A DNA stretch of 64,000 nucleotides from Saccharomycopsis fibuligera x Saccharomycopsis cf. fibuligera (Eukaryota; Ascomycota; Saccharomycetes; Ascoideales; Saccharomycopsidaceae). Below the pieces are notes generated by a model. The model was not told where the DNA came from. It did not search any database and worked only from the letters and a program-made list of their open reading frames with translations. Of this stretch, positions 62,491 through 64,000 are shown piece after piece. Both the position numbers and the translations under genes were made by a program. Every line of letters starts with the position of its first letter. The stretch's first letter is position 1. The stretch covers positions 1,922,001 to 1,986,000 of the forward strand of contig CP012812.1 in assembly GCA_001936135.1 (NCBI GenBank), given 5' to 3'.

Positions 62491-64000
62491 AATCAGGCCC
62501 TGATTTGAGGCCGAATTAAGTTAAAGAACAGTACCATCATCCTGGCGCAGCTTCTGTTCCTTATACTTATGAAAGTTTGCCTCATTATAGATTTTTCACC
62601 GTGACGAAAGCAATCCGGAAAATAAGTTGCCGTGTAATACGTTTTATTCTTTTGAATTTACTCTTTCCTGTTTGAAGATTATTACAGCGTAATTTATGTG
62701 CAGATGAAATTACGCAGAAACACGCCAGTGTATGCGAAAGAACACGCACCTCCGAGTAATTGCATGTAGTTTGCTGTATGTGAAAGAAAAATTTTTTTTG
62801 AAGGATTTTACAAATATTTGGGGATTGTCTAGCTGTTGCGAGAAGCATTCTAGTCGGGTATTCTGGTGATGGTATACCAAAGAATTGGGGCTTTTTTTTT
62901 TTTTTTTTTTAGAGCAGCACTCACATGTGAGTGTAGATGATTCTTCAAAGAGACTGCTGTCGATTTACAGAATTGGTTACACAGGTACGCAAAATAATTG
63001 GAAGACAGAATTCACTTAATTCTCGCTTGCTAAAAATCGATGAGTCAATGGAGACAATTCATAGTACTTATTCCAACTGAAAAAAAACGAAAGCTCGTCT
63101 TTATTATTTACTTTCATTTATAACCTAACAATTATATTTTACCCATCAATAATTTCATTGCCAAGATACGCCATAGTCGGACCACTAATACCCTGACCAA
63201 TTAATTTGTTTTCTCTTAACACGTATGTTGCTATTATGATGCCATCTATTGTATATTGCTGAACATTGAGTCTACATAAAAAAGTACAGATTTCCTATTA
63301 TCTCCCGACCACATCTATTTTCTGCACTGTAACAAGTGGTACTTTTTTCCGGCACTTTTTTTTTTTTTTTTTTTTGCAGGATCATTTCAGCATTAAAACT
63401 CTGTGCTGTATTATGTTTGCATATCGAGAATTATAGAGTCTATAAGGCTTTCAAATTCAGTTGGTCACTATGCTGTTTCGAGGTGTAAGAGACGGTGGGA
63501 AAATTATCTCAACTTTTCAGCAGATTGCTAGTAACGCTTTTGCTGTTCAAACTTTCCCAGCTGACATTTTTGTCAGATATTGTAATCTTTCACAATATAA
63601 CTGTTTCGAGTGAAGCTGTTGAGGCTGTTGGGGGATATTAACGAGGCTTAAGCAGCCATCCAGTTACCTACCCCAATTTCTATTTTATATTTATTTCGGA
63701 TTCGTGTACAACATAGCGAAGACCTATAAAGGCATGATTTTCACGTACCCATTGCTACTCAAAATTAGCCAATGGAATACTTAAATAACAGTTTTCTTTA
63801 TTTAGAATCTAGCAATAACTGGTTCATAGTTTTAATATGAACAAAAAAAAAGTGGTTGATGCCTGGTGATATGGACGCCACTATTGCTGGATTCTAAGAT
63901 ACAACCAGTAAACAGCATGTTTGACGTGAAGTTCTAAGTCAAGAAGCGGCCGACTAAGCTTTTATACTCAAAGATCTTGTGACGCTGAAATTATTGTCGC
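60145..64000. other. 3.9 kb right end of the window, no supportable gene
   Basis: The first part is JJJ3 upstream DNA with a GAT/AAT repeat (60280-60325). Purine-rich blocks at 60420-61010 and 61100-61380 give long minus-strand frames of pyrimidine-coded residues (Leu, Ser, Phe) that look like leader sequence, not protein. A30 lies at about 62458-62490 and T-tracts at about 62893-62912 and 63358-63376. A 47-codon plus frame at 63471-63614 begins ATGCTGTTTCGAGG but shows no family. Confidence 0.45.

Noticed and set aside
1-64000. CRISPR arrays or bacterial operons
   Set aside because: No regularly spaced repeats, and gene structure with introns and long intergenic regions is eukaryotic.

Overview
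The window is nuclear DNA of a budding yeast (Saccharomycotina). Introns are short, with near-consensus donors (GTAAGT, GTATGT, GTATGA) and TACTAAC-type branch sites. Coding DNA is AT-rich with strong TTG-leucine bias, proteins carry long Asn/Gln/Ser runs, and intergenic DNA is full of A/T homopolymers. CTG codons are scarce in the conserved genes. In the PRMT5-family gene one CTG falls where relatives carry serine, so a CUG-Ser lineage is likely; an early-branching member (Babjeviella- or Cephaloascus-like) is my guess, not a demonstrated assignment.

Layout. From 0 to 30 kb there are seven protein genes in unusually roomy DNA: an unrecognised Ser/Asn-rich protein (+), an unrecognised polyQ protein (-), HSL7/PRMT5 (+), an SREBP-class bHLH regulator of the HMS1/CPH2 type (+) behind a 6 kb gene-poor region, a triple-KH RNA-binding protein of the PBP2 type (-), and, divergent from it, the mRNA-transport adaptor SHE3 (+). 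SLA2 (+), the endocytic/actin adaptor that classically flanks yeast MAT loci, ends at 33.9 kb.

From 34 to 51 kb lies a mating-type locus holding all four regulators: a1 (homeodomain, -, with introns), a2 (HMG box, +), alpha1 (alpha-box, -) and alpha2 (homeodomain, -, one intron). The a-half and alpha-half are separated by about 5 kb of broken Ty1/copia retrotransposon with several LTR copies. Presence of a and alpha information in one locus predicts a primary-homothallic strain or a fused locus; I see no HO-like gene or silent-cassette copy here. Between a1 and a2 are two long complementary trinucleotide repeats, (AAT)n and (ATT)n, and scraps of coding-like sequence.

From 51 to 60 kb there are housekeeping genes: an LCAT-like lipase (-, resembling YJR098C), the spliceosome factor CWC25 (+), the translation initiation factor eIF1/SUI1 (-, with a 315 nt intron) and the diphthamide J-protein JJJ3/DPH4 (-). 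From 60.1 kb to the end I found no supportable gene.

How the genes relate: the four MAT proteins would form the cell-type circuit (a1 with alpha2 as the expected diploid repressor; alpha1 and a2 as haploid activators). SHE3 and the KH protein share a divergent promoter region and belong to families that act on localised mRNAs. HSL7, SLA2 and SHE3 all belong to families tied to bud growth and polarity. All functional calls rest on recognised motifs and remembered family sequences; no database search was run.
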